Below, in pieces: positions 1 through 13,023 of a stretch of DNA of 64,000 nt. The DNA is from Diprion similis (lineage: Eukaryota > Arthropoda > Insecta > Hymenoptera > Diprionidae). The translations under genes and the position numbers were made by a program. A model generated the notes under the pieces. That model ran no database searches, was not told the DNA's origin, and saw nothing but the letters and a program-made list of their open reading frames with translations. Position 1 is the stretch's first letter. Each line of letters opens with the position of its first letter. Location of the stretch: assembly GCF_021155765.1 (NCBI RefSeq), contig NC_060114.1, positions 18,272,501 through 18,336,500 on the forward strand, read 5' to 3'.

Positions 1-30
1 TGTCATTAATTCCTTGTATTTTGGTTTTAG

Positions 31-3000
31 GTCGTCGTTGAGAGTGCGACCTCGGCTCAGAAGTATGGTGACCTTGAGGTGGATCCGAAATCCCCCGTGA
101 ATTCGGACCTACATTTTGACTCGCAGCTTATGCATCTCTACGTGATGACGCAGCGCAAGGTGTCCAAAGTCAAAGTTCAGGAATGTTCGGTGTACAAGAC
201 GTGCTGGGACTGCTTGGAGGCCAAGGATCCTTACTGCGGCTGGTGCTCGCTGGAGAACAAGTGCAACCTGAGAAGCGACTGTCAGGATGCAGCCACCGAC
301 CCCTTGTACTGGATTTCGTACAAGAGCGGTAGGTGCACGACCATAGCAAGCGTCACTCCGAATCAGTTGCAAAGAACGACTGCCAGGACCCTGGATCTGG
401 TGATAGAGAACCTTCCGACACTCCCGGGACAGTTTCTCTGCGCGTTCTCGGCCCTCGACAAAACCCTCATAACAAATGCTACCCGAAAATCGTACGGCGT
501 TAATTGCACCACTCCAAGGACCGATCTGCTGCCGTCGATACCTCAAGCCGAGCACCACTTCACGGCTAGATTATCCGTCCGAATGACCAGCGGACCCGAC
601 CTCGTTGCCACAAATTTTACCTTCTTTGACTGCAACACGTACAGCTCTTGTACCCAGTGCGTTTCATCGAGCTTCCCCTGCGACTGGTGCGTCGATGGTC
701 ACAGATGCACTCACGACACTGCCGAGAATTGTCGCAATGACATTTTGGTCACCGGAGTCAGCGTGAGTAAAGCTTTTTGCCGAGGAACAGTTTTAACCAG
801 ATTGTTTCCCCTTCGTTTAACCTGCGTTATATTGATCCGTTGTGTATTTCTAATTTTCAGAGAATCGGCCCGAGTTATAGAAGTGGACCAGGTTTTTGTC
901 CAACTATAAACGCCACGGATTCTAAAGAAATACTCGTCTCGTCTGGAATAAAGAAAAATATCCGTGTCAAAGTGCATATCATTGGGGTGAGCGCAGAATT
1001 TGATCATAAGCCTAAAAATTTTCCACCATATTTAAGGTGTTCAATTTTGTGTGTGATGAGATGTAATCCAAGTATTCTTCTGCTTATCTCTTCAACAGCA
1101 ATTCATCGTGCAAACGAGGTTCGTCTGTCAGTTCAACATCGAAGGACGTGTAACGAGCGTTAACGCACAACTTTTAGCAGACACGATATATTGCGACTCG
1201 ACTGAGTTCTCGTACACGTCAAGGGCGCCGAACATCACGGTTCCTTTCGCGGTGATATGGGGAGGCTCGAAGCCTCTGGATAATCCCGACAACATTCACG
1301 TTGTCATATACCGTTGCAAGGATATGGCTGACAACTGTGGCATGTGTTTGGCTCTCGCCCAAAAGTACGGATGTGGCTGGTGTCAAAGCTCCGATAAGTG
1401 CGAGGTGAAAGAGCAGTGCAACAATCGAGGTTCGGGCGTTTGGTTAAACAGAAATGAAACCTGCCCAAACCCAAAGATTCTGTCGTTCGAGCCGCAGCTT
1501 GGGCCATGGGAAGGAGGTACCAATGTAACGATACGAGGAATAAATTTGGGCAAAACATTTGCCGATATATACGCTGGAGCGACGATTGCCGGACTTCCGT
1601 GCGAGCCTTACCCTGAACTCTACGTCAGGACAAAACAGATTGTATGCAGAGTCGACGGGCCTGGTACTCCTCAGGAGCGAAAGGGACCCGTGATAGTCAA
1701 GATAGAGGATTTTCGCGGCTACTCGGACGTCAACTTCGAATTCGTCGACCCTGTTATCGAGTCCATATCGCCTAAGTATGGCCCTCGGAGTGGTGGGACC
1801 GTCATCAGGATAACAGGACGTTACATGAACGCCGGAAGCAGGATACTCGCCTTCATAGACAAGCTACCGTGCTCCATAATAAGCGCCGAGGCCAACGAGA
1901 CCCTCTGCATGACCAGCGCCAGTAACACCACCCGCAGCGGTGTGCTAAGGATGCAGTTTGACAGCGGAGTTAGACAGTACAACGGCGTTTTCGAATACGT
2001 CGACGATCCTACGATAGAATCCGTCGAGAGTGGCGTTCCGGGACAGGTCAAAATACCCAAGGGGATTCCTGCCGGTGGTATTAAGATATCGGTAATTGGA
2101 AAGAACCTTGGCTACGTGCAAAATCCTCAGATGTATGTCTACTACGACGACAAAATGTTCGTCTCTCAGTGCGCTACGTTCAGCCATACAAACATGATTT
2201 GTAATTCGCCCGCCGTCGAAGTATCCGAAGACACTCACCTGGACGCTGAACATCCACTGCAGCTGGAGTACGGATTCCGCATGGACAATGTCACGGGCGT
2301 ACAGAACCTCTCCGCTAATGGGTTTGTGATAAATTTCATTGCACTGCGCTGTGATCGTACCCTCAAACTTGCAAATACTTCTTCATATTGGATAGCGTTA
2401 CTCATACGTCGAAATCTTAGTTTATTTCAACATTTTCATCTCTCCCTTCTCACCAGTATACTTCTTACTTACAGGCACAAGGATTTCCTGCTTTACCCAA
2501 ATCCTGTGTACGACGTGTTCGAGGAGGAAGTGAAGTACTACAAAAGTGACTATCTCAACATAAACGGACAGCACTTGGACCGCGCGTGTCAGGAGTCGGA
2601 CGTGACTGTCCAGATCGGCAACTCCTTCTGCAACGTGACGTCCCTATCGAGACAACAGCTAACATGTCGCCCGCCACCGCTTCAGCCTCCAGCCTTGGAC
2701 AACACGGGTCTTGCGAACAAGCAGGAACTTCCAGAGGTGATTGTAGTCGTCGGAGGTGGGCTGAAGTACAAAATTGGGAAGCTCAGCTACGCCTCGCCGA
2801 CCGGGATTAACGGGTCTTTATCCAGACCCGCAATGTACGGAGTTTCAGCGGCCATAGTGATCCTGTTGTTCATTTTCACCGCGTTCCTCGTTGCTTACCG
2901 CAGGAAATCAACGGAGAGCAACAGAGTGCTCAAAAATATGCAGGAGCAAATGGATATCCTTGAACTCAGGGTCGCCGCCGAGTGCAAGGAGGCCTTTGCC

Positions 3001-5482
3001 GAGCTGCAGACCGAGATGACGGATTTGACCGGCGATCTGACCAGCGGCGGCATTCCGTTCCTTGACTACAGAACTTACGCCATGAAAATACTCTTCCCTA
3101 ATATCGACGACCACGTCGTCCTGCAGAGAGAGAGACCTGAACTTATGAGAAAAGAAAAGGGACTCAGATTGTTCGGGCAGCTGATCATGAACAAAACATT
3201 CTTACTGCTCTTCATTAGGACCCTCGAAAGTAATAGATACTTCTCGATGAGGGATCGAGTCAATGTCGCCAGCCTTATAATGGTCACGCTTCAAAGCAAA
3301 ATGGAATACTGTACAGACATTCTCAAAACACTCTTAGCCGAACTTATCGAAAAGTGCATGGAAGGAAAAAGTCATCCGAAGTTACTTTTGAGACGGTCAG
3401 TGACTTGACTATATATTTGTTCTTCTGTTTAATGAGTTGAATTCTTTTTCATGTCAAGTACGATTACTGATGGTGGAAATTGTCGTTATATTTTCAGGAC
3501 TGAGAGCGTCGCCGAAAAAATGCTCTCCGCATGGTTTACTTTTCTTCTTTACAAATTCTTGAGAGAATGCGCCGGCGAGCCGCTGTACATGCTATTCAGA
3601 GGTATGAAGCAGCAGGTGGACAAGGGACCGGTGGATGCGATTACATCAGAGGCTCGCTACTCATTGTCGGAAGAAAAATTAATTCGCCAGTCTATCGACT
3701 TCAAGGCAATGGTAAGCGAAGGTTTGGAACGAGTAATCGGAAAATGCCAAATATTTAATAGCTTTGAGAAAACTAAAGTCGAGTACAACTGAAAATTAAC
3801 TTGAATAACCATCTTGCAGACCGCCTACGTGTCGATATCCCAGCAAACTGTATTTGTCAGTGGATTGGATCCAAATACCGAGAACGTCGCGGTGAAGGTT
3901 TTGGACTGTGACACGATATCCCAAGTGAAAGAGAAGGCATTGGACACGATATACAGAGCCACGCCGTACAGTCAGAGACCGCGAAAAGACGACCTGGATC
4001 TCGGTAAGTAGCAATGCATGTTCGATAGCAAGATTAGTGGAGTTAAAAAACATCCTGCGTACTATAATGAAATAACAGTTTTTCATCGTTTGTTATCCGC
4101 AGAATGGCGCACCGGCACGTCGGGCAGATTGATACTGTACGACGACGACTCGACGACAAAGGCTGAGGGAGATTGGAAAAAGAGGAACACGCTCAACCAC
4201 TACAGAGTGCCGGATGGCGCGTCTCTGAATCTAGTCTCGAAACAGTCGTCCCTCTACAACATCTCGATACTCTCGGAGAAAACTGACAAGTCTCACAAAT
4301 ATGAAACACTGAATCTCAGCAAATTCAGCTCCGCCAGTCCTCCGTTGTCCCGTGCTACTTCGCCGCTGAACCATGATCACGACAGCGGAATAAAGTACTG
4401 GCATCTCGTCAAGCATCATGACACAGATGCTCAGAAGGAGGGCGAGCGTGGTAACAAAATGGTCTCGGAAATATACCTGACGAGGCTACTCGCGACCAAG
4501 GGTACCCTCCAAAAGTTCGTCGACGATCTGTTTGAGACCATATTCAGCACCGCGCATCGGGGGTCCGCTCTTCCCCTTGCGATAAAATACATGTTCGATT
4601 TCCTCGACGATCAAGCTCTGCTTCACGGCATATCAGACCCCGAGGTCGTACACACGTGGAAGAGCAATTCCCTGCCCCTCAGATTTTGGGTCAATCTTAT
4701 CAAGAATCCAAACTTCGTATTCGATATTCATAAATCGAACATCGTTGACTCTTGCTTATCCGTCGTCGCCCAGACCTTCATGGACAGTTGCTCAACGTCG
4801 GACCATAGATTAGGTGATTATGCAAATATATTTGTCAATTTCGGCTTATCTATACTTGGAGAACTTCTAAGGACCTCCAAAAAAAACATAAATATTTACG
4901 ATGACATAATTGCTAATTAATATCGATTTTTCGAATATAGGTAAAGACTCGCCGAGTTCCAAGCTATTATACGCAAAAGACATTCCAGGGTACAAAGAAT
5001 GGGTGGATCGATATTATTCCGATATTAAAATTATGCCCGCAATCTCTGATCAAGATATGAACGCTATGCTGGCCGAAGAATCTAGAGTAAGTACCATCGA
5101 TCTTTTGACTGACGTTTTAACCAGCTTTACACATATTTTTCACAATTCAGTCCTGCGTCACGTCAGTTTACAGTTATTTGAAATATTTGAAAATTGATAA
5201 GAATATTCCAACATCCAATTAATATACTGTCATTAGTGCGTTTCGAAACTACCTTAAACACGAGAACCAGTGATAATAAAATATTTTTTCACCCCTTTCC
5301 CGCAGCTGCACTCGACAGAATTCAACACGAACTGCGCACTCTACGAGTTGTACACATACGCGGTAAAATACAACGAACAATTAATCGTAACGTTGGAGGA
5401 AGACGAGTTTTCGCAGAAGCAGAGGTTGGCCTACAAGCTCGAGCAAGTGCACAACATAATGGCAGCGGAGGGAAATCCCTGA
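31..5482 (+). CDS. PlexA: Plexin A, semaphorin receptor (3' part, nine exons)
   Basis: This is a single-pass receptor for class 1 semaphorins that steers axons through an intracellular Ras/Rap GAP. Exons inferred from GT-AG sites and continuous phase are 31-762, 861-986, 1099-2321, 2475-3395, 3498-3711, 3820-4003, 4103-4813, 4941-5086 and 5306-5482, giving 1477 residues before TGA. The gene starts upstream: the first exon opens in the last sema blade. In order one sees three PSI modules (for example DPYCGWC near 230 and YGCGWC near 1370), IPT/TIG repeats (PKYGPRSGG near 1770), a transmembrane helix at about 2830-2900, a basic coiled-coil juxtamembrane stretch, then the GAP domain ([41 protein letters not shown]), the inserted Rho-binding domain, and the second GAP half ([38 protein letters not shown]). 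The second GAP half and C-terminus fit plexin A better than plexin B, although [10 protein letters not shown] is B-like. Exon 3 to 4 joining is the least certain (see findings). Confidence 0.95.
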
Positions 5483-6112
5483 TGTCTCGCTAACCATGTC
5501 GATAGTACAACAACGTTCACTAGATCTCGCCAGGATTTGCCGTGCTGAGTTATATTAAATAGGTATATTAAATTAAATTAAATTCAATTGATTGAAACAA
5601 AACGGAAGGAAAAGAAAGAAGAAAAGAAAATAAAAAACGCTTTCGATTCACGCGAGATAAATCCGACGAAACTGGCAGCTGGAGCCTTCGGCGAGCCTCG
5701 ACCTGACAGGCTGATGGCACCTCTTCTGCACCTTTTACTCCAGTGTTGATGACATCGTCGGGAGACAATGTCATCTCGGCTAACACTTGACCTCAAGTAT
5801 CAAAGGTGTATGTTTAATATTGTGCTTGAGGTAACGAGAAGTGTGTTACTAAACGATTATTACGAAGAAGATGATAATGATGATGATGATGATGATGGAT
5901 AATGGATAATTAAGCTGCAATTTTCACCGCTGCGTAATTCGATATTACGTAATGTAAATAACATGTAATGATTATGAAAATTCAGGGGCGTCTGTAAATC
6001 GCATTATAATATCGCGATCATGTAACACACAAAAGGAAAGAAATGATCGCACGTAATTATGCACACACGGATCGCCGCTTCGCGTCGGATATGAAATCGT
6101 GTGATTGAATAT

Positions 6113-6156
6113 TGTCGTCGTCGTCGTCGTTGTCGTTGTCGTCGTCGTCGTCGTCT
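6113..6156. repeat. (GTC)n microsatellite
   Basis: About fourteen GTC/TTG-type trinucleotides in the PlexA 3' flank; two interruptions by TTG. Confidence 0.9.
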
Positions 6157-6660
6157 CTATATAAATTCATATATCATCGAAGTATCATGACGACGACGAT
6201 ATACGAAAATAATCTTTTAAATGATAAAAATAAATGTTATTACGATAATTCATAATTAATTAATGATTATTTATAATTAATTAACAAATGTTGTATATGT
6301 GTAAAACGATTTAAACGACCTGACTATGAACTGATATACGCGTATATACATATATGTATACATATATATATATGTATGTATATACATGTATACCATTATG
6401 CATAGCATATAAATATTATATATAAATATACATGGATGCATACAATTTAAATACTATACCGTATCGATAAGTAATCGTAATTGATTTTAACGAAGAAACA
6501 TTTCCATCCACCGCTACTAGCTGAGAACAATTTTTCGGAATATGAACTGAGGTTTAAGGATAACAATTAATAATAATCACTAATATTAATAATTATAGAT
6601 ATTTAGGATAAAGAATAAGAAATAATAACGGTAATGATGATTAATATTTCTACATATAAA

Positions 6661-6661
<1 letters not shown>

Positions 6662-6694
<33 letters not shown>
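6662..6694. repeat. (AC)n microsatellite
   Basis: Uninterrupted AC dinucleotide run of about 33 bases. Confidence 0.95.
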
Positions 6695-6695
<1 letters not shown>

Positions 6696-7246
6696 CCACA
6701 TGAAGACACATACTTACATTAATACACAAACGAAACGCTCAGGTATTTAAATATATATGCACCTAATCACCTAATCATCCGAAAAGACGTCAGAGAATGA
6801 ACGCACCTTTGACAAATGTATATATATTTACGCGCGTGTGAATGTTTGCGCGGAGGCAAGGATTGGTTTTTTTTTTTTTTTTTTTTTTTTACCTCTCCCA
6901 CGACAGTAAAAAGTTACAATGTACGAAAAATGTCTAATTTTTCCGGTATTACGAATTTCTCTTCCAACGGTTAATTATCCGTTTTGTCAAAGACAAGGTT
7001 TGTCCTCATCATCGAAGGTGGTTTAAAGATCGAAATATGGGTTTTTTAAAAGAAAGACATTCAATCCTACGATATTATCTGACGTTATCTATTCTTTTTA
7101 CATTTTTTAATTTCAATCGGATATAGGTGATTCTGTACGTCGTCTACGCGCACGTTACAACGTTAAATACTTGAGACAAAATCGTGAAAAGACAGAAGCT
7201 GAGTGGAAAGAAAGAAAGAAAGAAGTAAAAATTTGAAAAACTCGAT

Positions 7247-7283
7247 GAAGAAGAAGAAGAAGAAGAAGAAGAAGAAGAAGAAA
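7247..7283. repeat. (AAG)n microsatellite
   Basis: About twelve AAG units, followed by A-rich sequence. The apparent lysine-rich or serine-rich reading frames across it are repeat artefacts. Confidence 0.9.
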
Positions 7284-7767
7284 ATAAAAAATAAAATGAA
7301 AAATAAACAAAATAAAATAAAATCGACAACAAATCACATCCAAGCAATGGAACAGACTGTGTATTTAGTTAGGTATAGCTATATCATTATGTATGTATAT
7401 ATATATATTATATGTATGAACTGTAAGGCCACGTGCGCGAGAATATCTCGATGTGACGGTTGTGTTGAGTGTGCGTGCTTCCCTGTTATCACCCCTAGTC
7501 CCAAAATAATTGTATGTAATCGAAATCCCCTCACCTCTCAGCCCGTCATCATTCCTCCATTAATTGTCATTTTTCATCGGTCCATTTGTAATTTGTATAA
7601 TTCGCTGTCATTCTCGTCATTATCGTATCTATTATATAATTCCGTTCTTTCTTGTTTTCTTTTTTTTTTTTTTTTATCTGGTATACACTTTTCCTTCGTA
7701 TAATCGCCATCGTTGTCATTGTAACGTTACGCATATACGTGTATATTTGTGTGATGTATACATGTAC

Positions 7768-7771
<4 letters not shown>

Positions 7772-7813
<42 letters not shown>

Positions 7814-7840
7814 GTATACGCACACACACACACACACACA
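7772..7840. repeat. Compound (TA)n-(CA)n microsatellite
   Basis: A TA run at about 7772-7811 is followed, after a short GTATACG spacer, by a CA run to about 7840. Confidence 0.9.
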
Positions 7841-8055
7841 TGTGTATATATAGGTATATTATATAAATCCCTGGTACCCCCTCCCTTCGTCGATAAACCA
7901 TTTCGTGCCACTTTTCCTCGTAAATAAAATAATATGCTTCAATGCCTCCGTCGTCATGTTGTTGTCTCATTCTTATTAATTATTGTTATAATTCATAAGG
8001 TATATATATATATATATAAGAGAAGAAGAAGAAGAACGTAATCAGCGAAATAACA

Positions 8056-8098
<43 letters not shown>

Positions 8099-8124
8099 AG
8101 TATTGCAGGAGAAAGCGAAACAGA

Positions 8125-8162
<38 letters not shown>
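8056..8162. repeat. (GA)n and (TAA)n microsatellites
   Basis: An imperfect GA run (about 8056-8099) and, after a 26-base spacer, a TAA run (about 8126-8162). Confidence 0.9.
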
Positions 8163-8164
<2 letters not shown>

Positions 8165-8464
8165 GTAATAACGATGATAAAAATTACCGTGTTAGCTAAT
8201 AATTGATCACTGTTTAAGTATTGTCTGATTGTAACGCATCGATAACATATTATGGGTACCCGGTACAATATCATTGTATGCATATTGATGTTAATTACGA
8301 CTCGTTCGAACGCAAACGTATGTAATATAGAGTATATATACATATGTGTGTATGGATACACGAATATAGATTATACAGATCTACATACATACATGTACAT
8401 ATATATGTATACGCGTATGCATATACATGAAACGATAATCATTAATGTTACGTTAATTATTATC

Positions 8465-8466
<2 letters not shown>

Positions 8467-8522
<56 letters not shown>
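8467..8522. repeat. (TA)n microsatellite
   Basis: Uninterrupted TA run of about 56 bases; self-complementary, so able to extrude a cruciform. Confidence 0.95.
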
Positions 8523-8525
<3 letters not shown>

Positions 8526-8644
8526 GTGGATAGATAGAGTCATATTTGGAGTGAATGTATGCACGTTAATTGTTCTGACGCGTACCGAGCGAAGAAGCGA
8601 GCGGGAGGATATAAAACAAAATTTTTCACCCACAAGAAGAGAAT

Positions 8645-8685
8645 AAAACAAACAAACAAACAAACAAACAAACAAACAAACAAAC
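8645..8685. repeat. (AAAC)n microsatellite
   Basis: About ten AAAC tetranucleotides without interruption. Confidence 0.9.
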
Positions 8686-8769
8686 CAAATCTCCGAAAGT
8701 ATTATTTCACTTACGATTTAGGTACACAATTTACACGCAACATACTCCGTACGTATACAGGTAAACGTA

Positions 8770-8794
8770 TTGTTGTTGTTGTTGTTGTTGTTAC

Positions 8795-8833
<39 letters not shown>

Positions 8834-8874
8834 TACTACTACTACTACTACTACTATTACTACTATTACTACTA
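8770..8874. repeat. Compound (TTG)n-(ATT)n-(ACT)n microsatellite
   Basis: Three trinucleotide blocks lie end to end: TTG to about 8792, ATT to about 8831 and ACT with some ATT to about 8874. Confidence 0.9.
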
Positions 8875-9275
8875 TCATTATTATCATAGGTATGTGGGCA
8901 TGGGAGATTATGATGACGAGAAGGAAAAAAAAAAAAGAAAAAAGAAAGAAAAAAAAAAGAGTGTGAACGTTGTAATAATTGTGTCAGTTTTAACCAGTGT
9001 GTCAATTTCTATGTGCAGTTGTCAGTGGAGAAAGTATATAAATATTGCTCAAAAGAAACAAATGGAAAATAAAATAAACAAACGAATGAAATGGACGAAC
9101 GACGGTGGGGGAAAGAAGTGAAAATGTTATAGGCGAAAAAAGAAAAACAAAGAAAAAGAGAGAAAAAAAAAGAAGAAAAAAAAAAGAGAAAAAGAAATTG
9201 AGAAAATTGAATAAAAACAACTATGTGTAATATACGTTTGTGTATTTGTATAGAAATGGAACGCTAACGAGGCTT

Positions 9276-9324
9276 AACGAAACGAAACGAAACGAAACGA
9301 AACGAAATAAAACGAAACGAAACG
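9276..9324. repeat. (AACGA)n pentanucleotide repeat
   Basis: About nine AACGA units with one degenerate AATAA unit. Confidence 0.9.
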
Positions 9325-10065
9325 TACATAAATTATTGTAAAAACTTGAAGAGAAGAAGAAGAGAAGAAAGAAAAAAAGAAAACAATAATTACAGTAAAA
9401 ATAAACTTAAAGATTGTGAATGAAGTGCAAACTGCGAAGGAAGTTGGATAATTGTGAAAATATTTGATGAATGGAAATTAGTAAAATCAGCATGATAAAT
9501 AAAGAAATGAATAAATAAGAATATAAACGAATCCTTTAAAGAGAGAGAGAAAAAAAAAAAAAAAAAGAACGAGACGAACGTGATAAAATGCATTGCAGAG
9601 TAGGGTGGTAACGCCGTTAAATAAATAAACAGGTGAAACGAGTGAAAAAGAAATAAAAAAAAAAAAAAAAAAGTAAGAAAGAAAGAAAGGAAAAAAATAA
9701 AATAAAAATGTTGATTGTATTCATTAGCTTTGGAATATAATATCGACGATTTATACCTTGTCGTTGATTTGCCTCGAGCATTCGACAGATGAGCGTAATA
9801 TGTTGTTATGAAAAACTACGACAAGCGCCAATTTATAATGGTACTAAATAAACCCAAAGTGCCTCTGGTAGATTTTTGGGCATGTAAGCTTGAGTAATAA
9901 GAATAATAATAATAAGAATAAGGATAATTAAAAACGAAACGGAGAAAAGGAAGGAAGCGAAAAAGAAGAAAAAAAAGAAAACAAACTAGAAACGTTTATT
10001 AACGATAACGTGACACAATTTACTAACAAAATGATAATAAAGACCATATATAGGTACATAGGTAG

Positions 10066-10081
10066 GTAGATAGATAGATAA

Positions 10082-10112
<31 letters not shown>
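10066..10112. repeat. (GATA)n microsatellite
   Basis: About eleven GATA tetranucleotides with one AATA interruption, followed by a GTCT/GTGTCT-rich tail to about 10158. Confidence 0.9.
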
Positions 10113-10113
<1 letters not shown>

Positions 10114-10372
10114 GTGATAGGCTGTAGTCTGTGTCTGTGTCAGTGTCTGTCTGTCTGTATCCCATCCTGAGTGTCCTACCTGTCCTCCCTTTGAATGTTA
10201 CATATTAATGAAATAAGAATAAGTGAGAAGTAAGGCAAAGCATAATGAAACCGCAGAATGAGAAAGAAGATCATAAGAATAGGTACCGTACAAGCAGTTG
10301 AAATATAATGAACACCAGATCGAGAAGGACATCCTTGAGAAGGACAAAATAAAAATTGAACAAGCAAAGAGG

Positions 10373-10403
<31 letters not shown>

Positions 10404-10864
10404 TCCGTAAAATTTTTAACAATTATAAACGATTCTTCATTAATCATTGAAATTGAAATTATTATCACTCTACGAAGATGAAACCGCCACGTTACCCTGT
10501 CGTAAATGCATACAATAATATAATTGCGTCATTGTCCTCGTCACGCGTTATTTCATAATTTTAAATACAAATAACAATATATCAATCACACACAAATTAT
10601 AAACACAAACACAAACACAAACACAAATACCCGAATAAACATTTTACGCCTTTGCAGATTATCCATTCTTTCGCAAAAAAAAAATAATAATAATGATAAT
10701 ACCTTTTTGCTAACGTATAGATATAAATGTATGTGTATGTACATATGTTTATATATATTGATGGTTCCTTGTTATGATTATTATGTACGATTCTACGATG
10801 ACGGAGAAATTTCCAGTTTGTAAAATTTCTAACAACATTATACGCTAAGGTACCATACGAATGC

Positions 10865-10899
<35 letters not shown>

Positions 10900-12155
10900 T
10901 ATATGTATATGGATATGTGTATGTATGCATGTGTGTATATATATATACATATATATATATTGAAAAAAAAAAAGACGATGGAAAGCAGAAAAGTTTAAAA
11001 AAAAAGCAAAAAAAAAAAAAAAAAACCCCAAAACAACCAAAAAATGCGAGGAAAAAAAAAATACAAAACATAATAATGATATGTAATTTGTTGTATACCG
11101 TTTGTGCGCCAGGCTTTCCCCCGTAATACTTCCTCTTGTACAATCGAAAACAATCCCATTTTTCCCGTCCCAATATCATTCCCAGTTTCATTATACCTAC
11201 CTGTTCTGTGTGCGTAAATAATTATCACGCCATCTAATCCCTGTGAAACGTTATCCTATAATTGTGCGTCTAAAATACGTCTGCCGTGTACGTTCGTTTG
11301 TTTGCCTTGGTTTACTTTTTCTTTATTCGTTCAAAAAAATAAGGAATTAAAGAAGGAAAAGCGAAGAAAATGAAAAGAAGGCTTGAAAGAAAAAAACGAA
11401 AAACAAAAAAAAAAGAAGAGGAAGGAAAAGAAAAAGAAAAACTAAACAAACATTGTGCGACAGATGCGTATTTATTTCCTATATCGCGTGCGTTTGTTAT
11501 AAAAAATATCGTCTCTTTATACGTATACGTATAATAATTAAATAAAAATATCATCGTGGTACGTATACATATATATGTATGTATGTACGTATGCTATTAT
11601 GATATGTGAGAACAATGATGGAGTGAAGTAATTGATGTGAGATTGAAGAAAGGATGAAAAAAAAAAAAAAATTTCATAACTATAACGAACGAACAAACAA
11701 ACGAACGAATAAAATGTACGAATGATTGAATGACTTTGTGGCATGTATGTATGTATGTACGATTAAACGAACAAATATTATATATATATATATGCAGAAT
11801 AACGGAGCGAATGTCCATGGACTGTGTAAGACTGAGATGTGCAGCGAAGGGCTATACGATAGAAATCAGTCGTTTCACCCCTCGCAGCTCGTATATAATT
11901 ATTTTTACTTCGTGATTATACATTATTATTTAAACTAAAGAAAAAAAAATGTCATTACGTACATGTGTACGTGTGTGTCTATACACGCGCACACACACAC
12001 ACACACACATTGTACTGCACATATATGTATATCCTTACTTATGGAAGAAATTACATCCATTTATACGTTACGTCGGTTTATACTATAATAGTCATGTTCC
12101 TTTTTTTTTATATAGTTTTTTTTTTTTTTTAATTTCTTTTCTTTTTTAACCAGTC

Positions 12156-12158
<3 letters not shown>

Positions 12159-12206
<48 letters not shown>

Positions 12207-12240
12207 TAATAGTAGTAATAGTAATAATAATAATAATAAT
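12159..12240. repeat. Compound (TA)n and (TAA/TAG)n microsatellite
   Basis: A TA run of about 45 bases followed by TAG/TAA trinucleotides. Confidence 0.9.
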
Positions 12241-13023
12241 GCTAATAATGCTAATAATAATAATAACAATAATAAATAAATATAATAAATCTATATCGAT
12301 CGATCGCGATCTTGCACTATGTACGTTATTTTTGTACTTTGTTTTTTTTGTCGTTGTTTCTTTCCCAATTGTTTCGTTTCCTTTATTCCATCTTTTTTTC
12401 TTTCAAATATATGACGAGAATTCGCGATAATTTTCCTTTCATTTTCACATCTAATATCTTTAATATTTGTATATTGCATTATTGTGTGTATTATTGATCG
12501 TGTAACACGTGATGATACGAAGAGAAAAAAGGAAGAGAATTGGGGAAAAAAATAAAATAAAATGAAACAATATTAAATGAAATAGAAAGTGTGAACGAAA
12601 AAAGGAAAGAGAAAAAGAAACAACAAACAAGCATCAACACAACAACAACAACAACAACAACAACCTGTTTATATATATGTATGTATATATATACATCATA
12701 TATATATATATATATATAAACATGCGTTTTAAGTTATAATAATAAATCTCCAAGTTTTTTATATTATTTTTGTATAAATGTGTGACGATGATGACATGAT
12801 ATGCGAATATGATTAATAGTATCAATAGTGTAATAATTTTGTATGTTTATTGAACCAAAAAATAAATATTATTGATAAAGAATACATTCATATCGATATT
12901 AAAAATTTAACAATATGTACGCTGCCACGTGCATAGCGCGTAATTTTTGAACTTGTTTTAAGTTCCAACCGCGATGCAATTTTTATAGTTTCCTTCAACC
13001 ACATCACAATTTTTTAGGTGAAA

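Larger units (their letters stand above)
5483..13023. other. Convergent spacer between PlexA and the Patched-like gene
   Basis: I see no coding sequence in this 7.5 kb. Open frames here are low-complexity readings of simple repeats. The first part is likely PlexA 3' UTR and the last few hundred bases the 3' UTR of the minus-strand gene. AATAAA-like hexamers are so frequent that the poly(A) sites cannot be picked by eye. The stretch is packed with di-, tri-, tetra- and pentanucleotide repeats and A/G-rich tracts; the larger ones are listed separately. Confidence 0.75.

Noticed and set aside
7203..9120. Lysine-, serine-, threonine- or asparagine-rich frames
   Set aside because: Direct translation of AAG, ACT, ATT and TA microsatellites.
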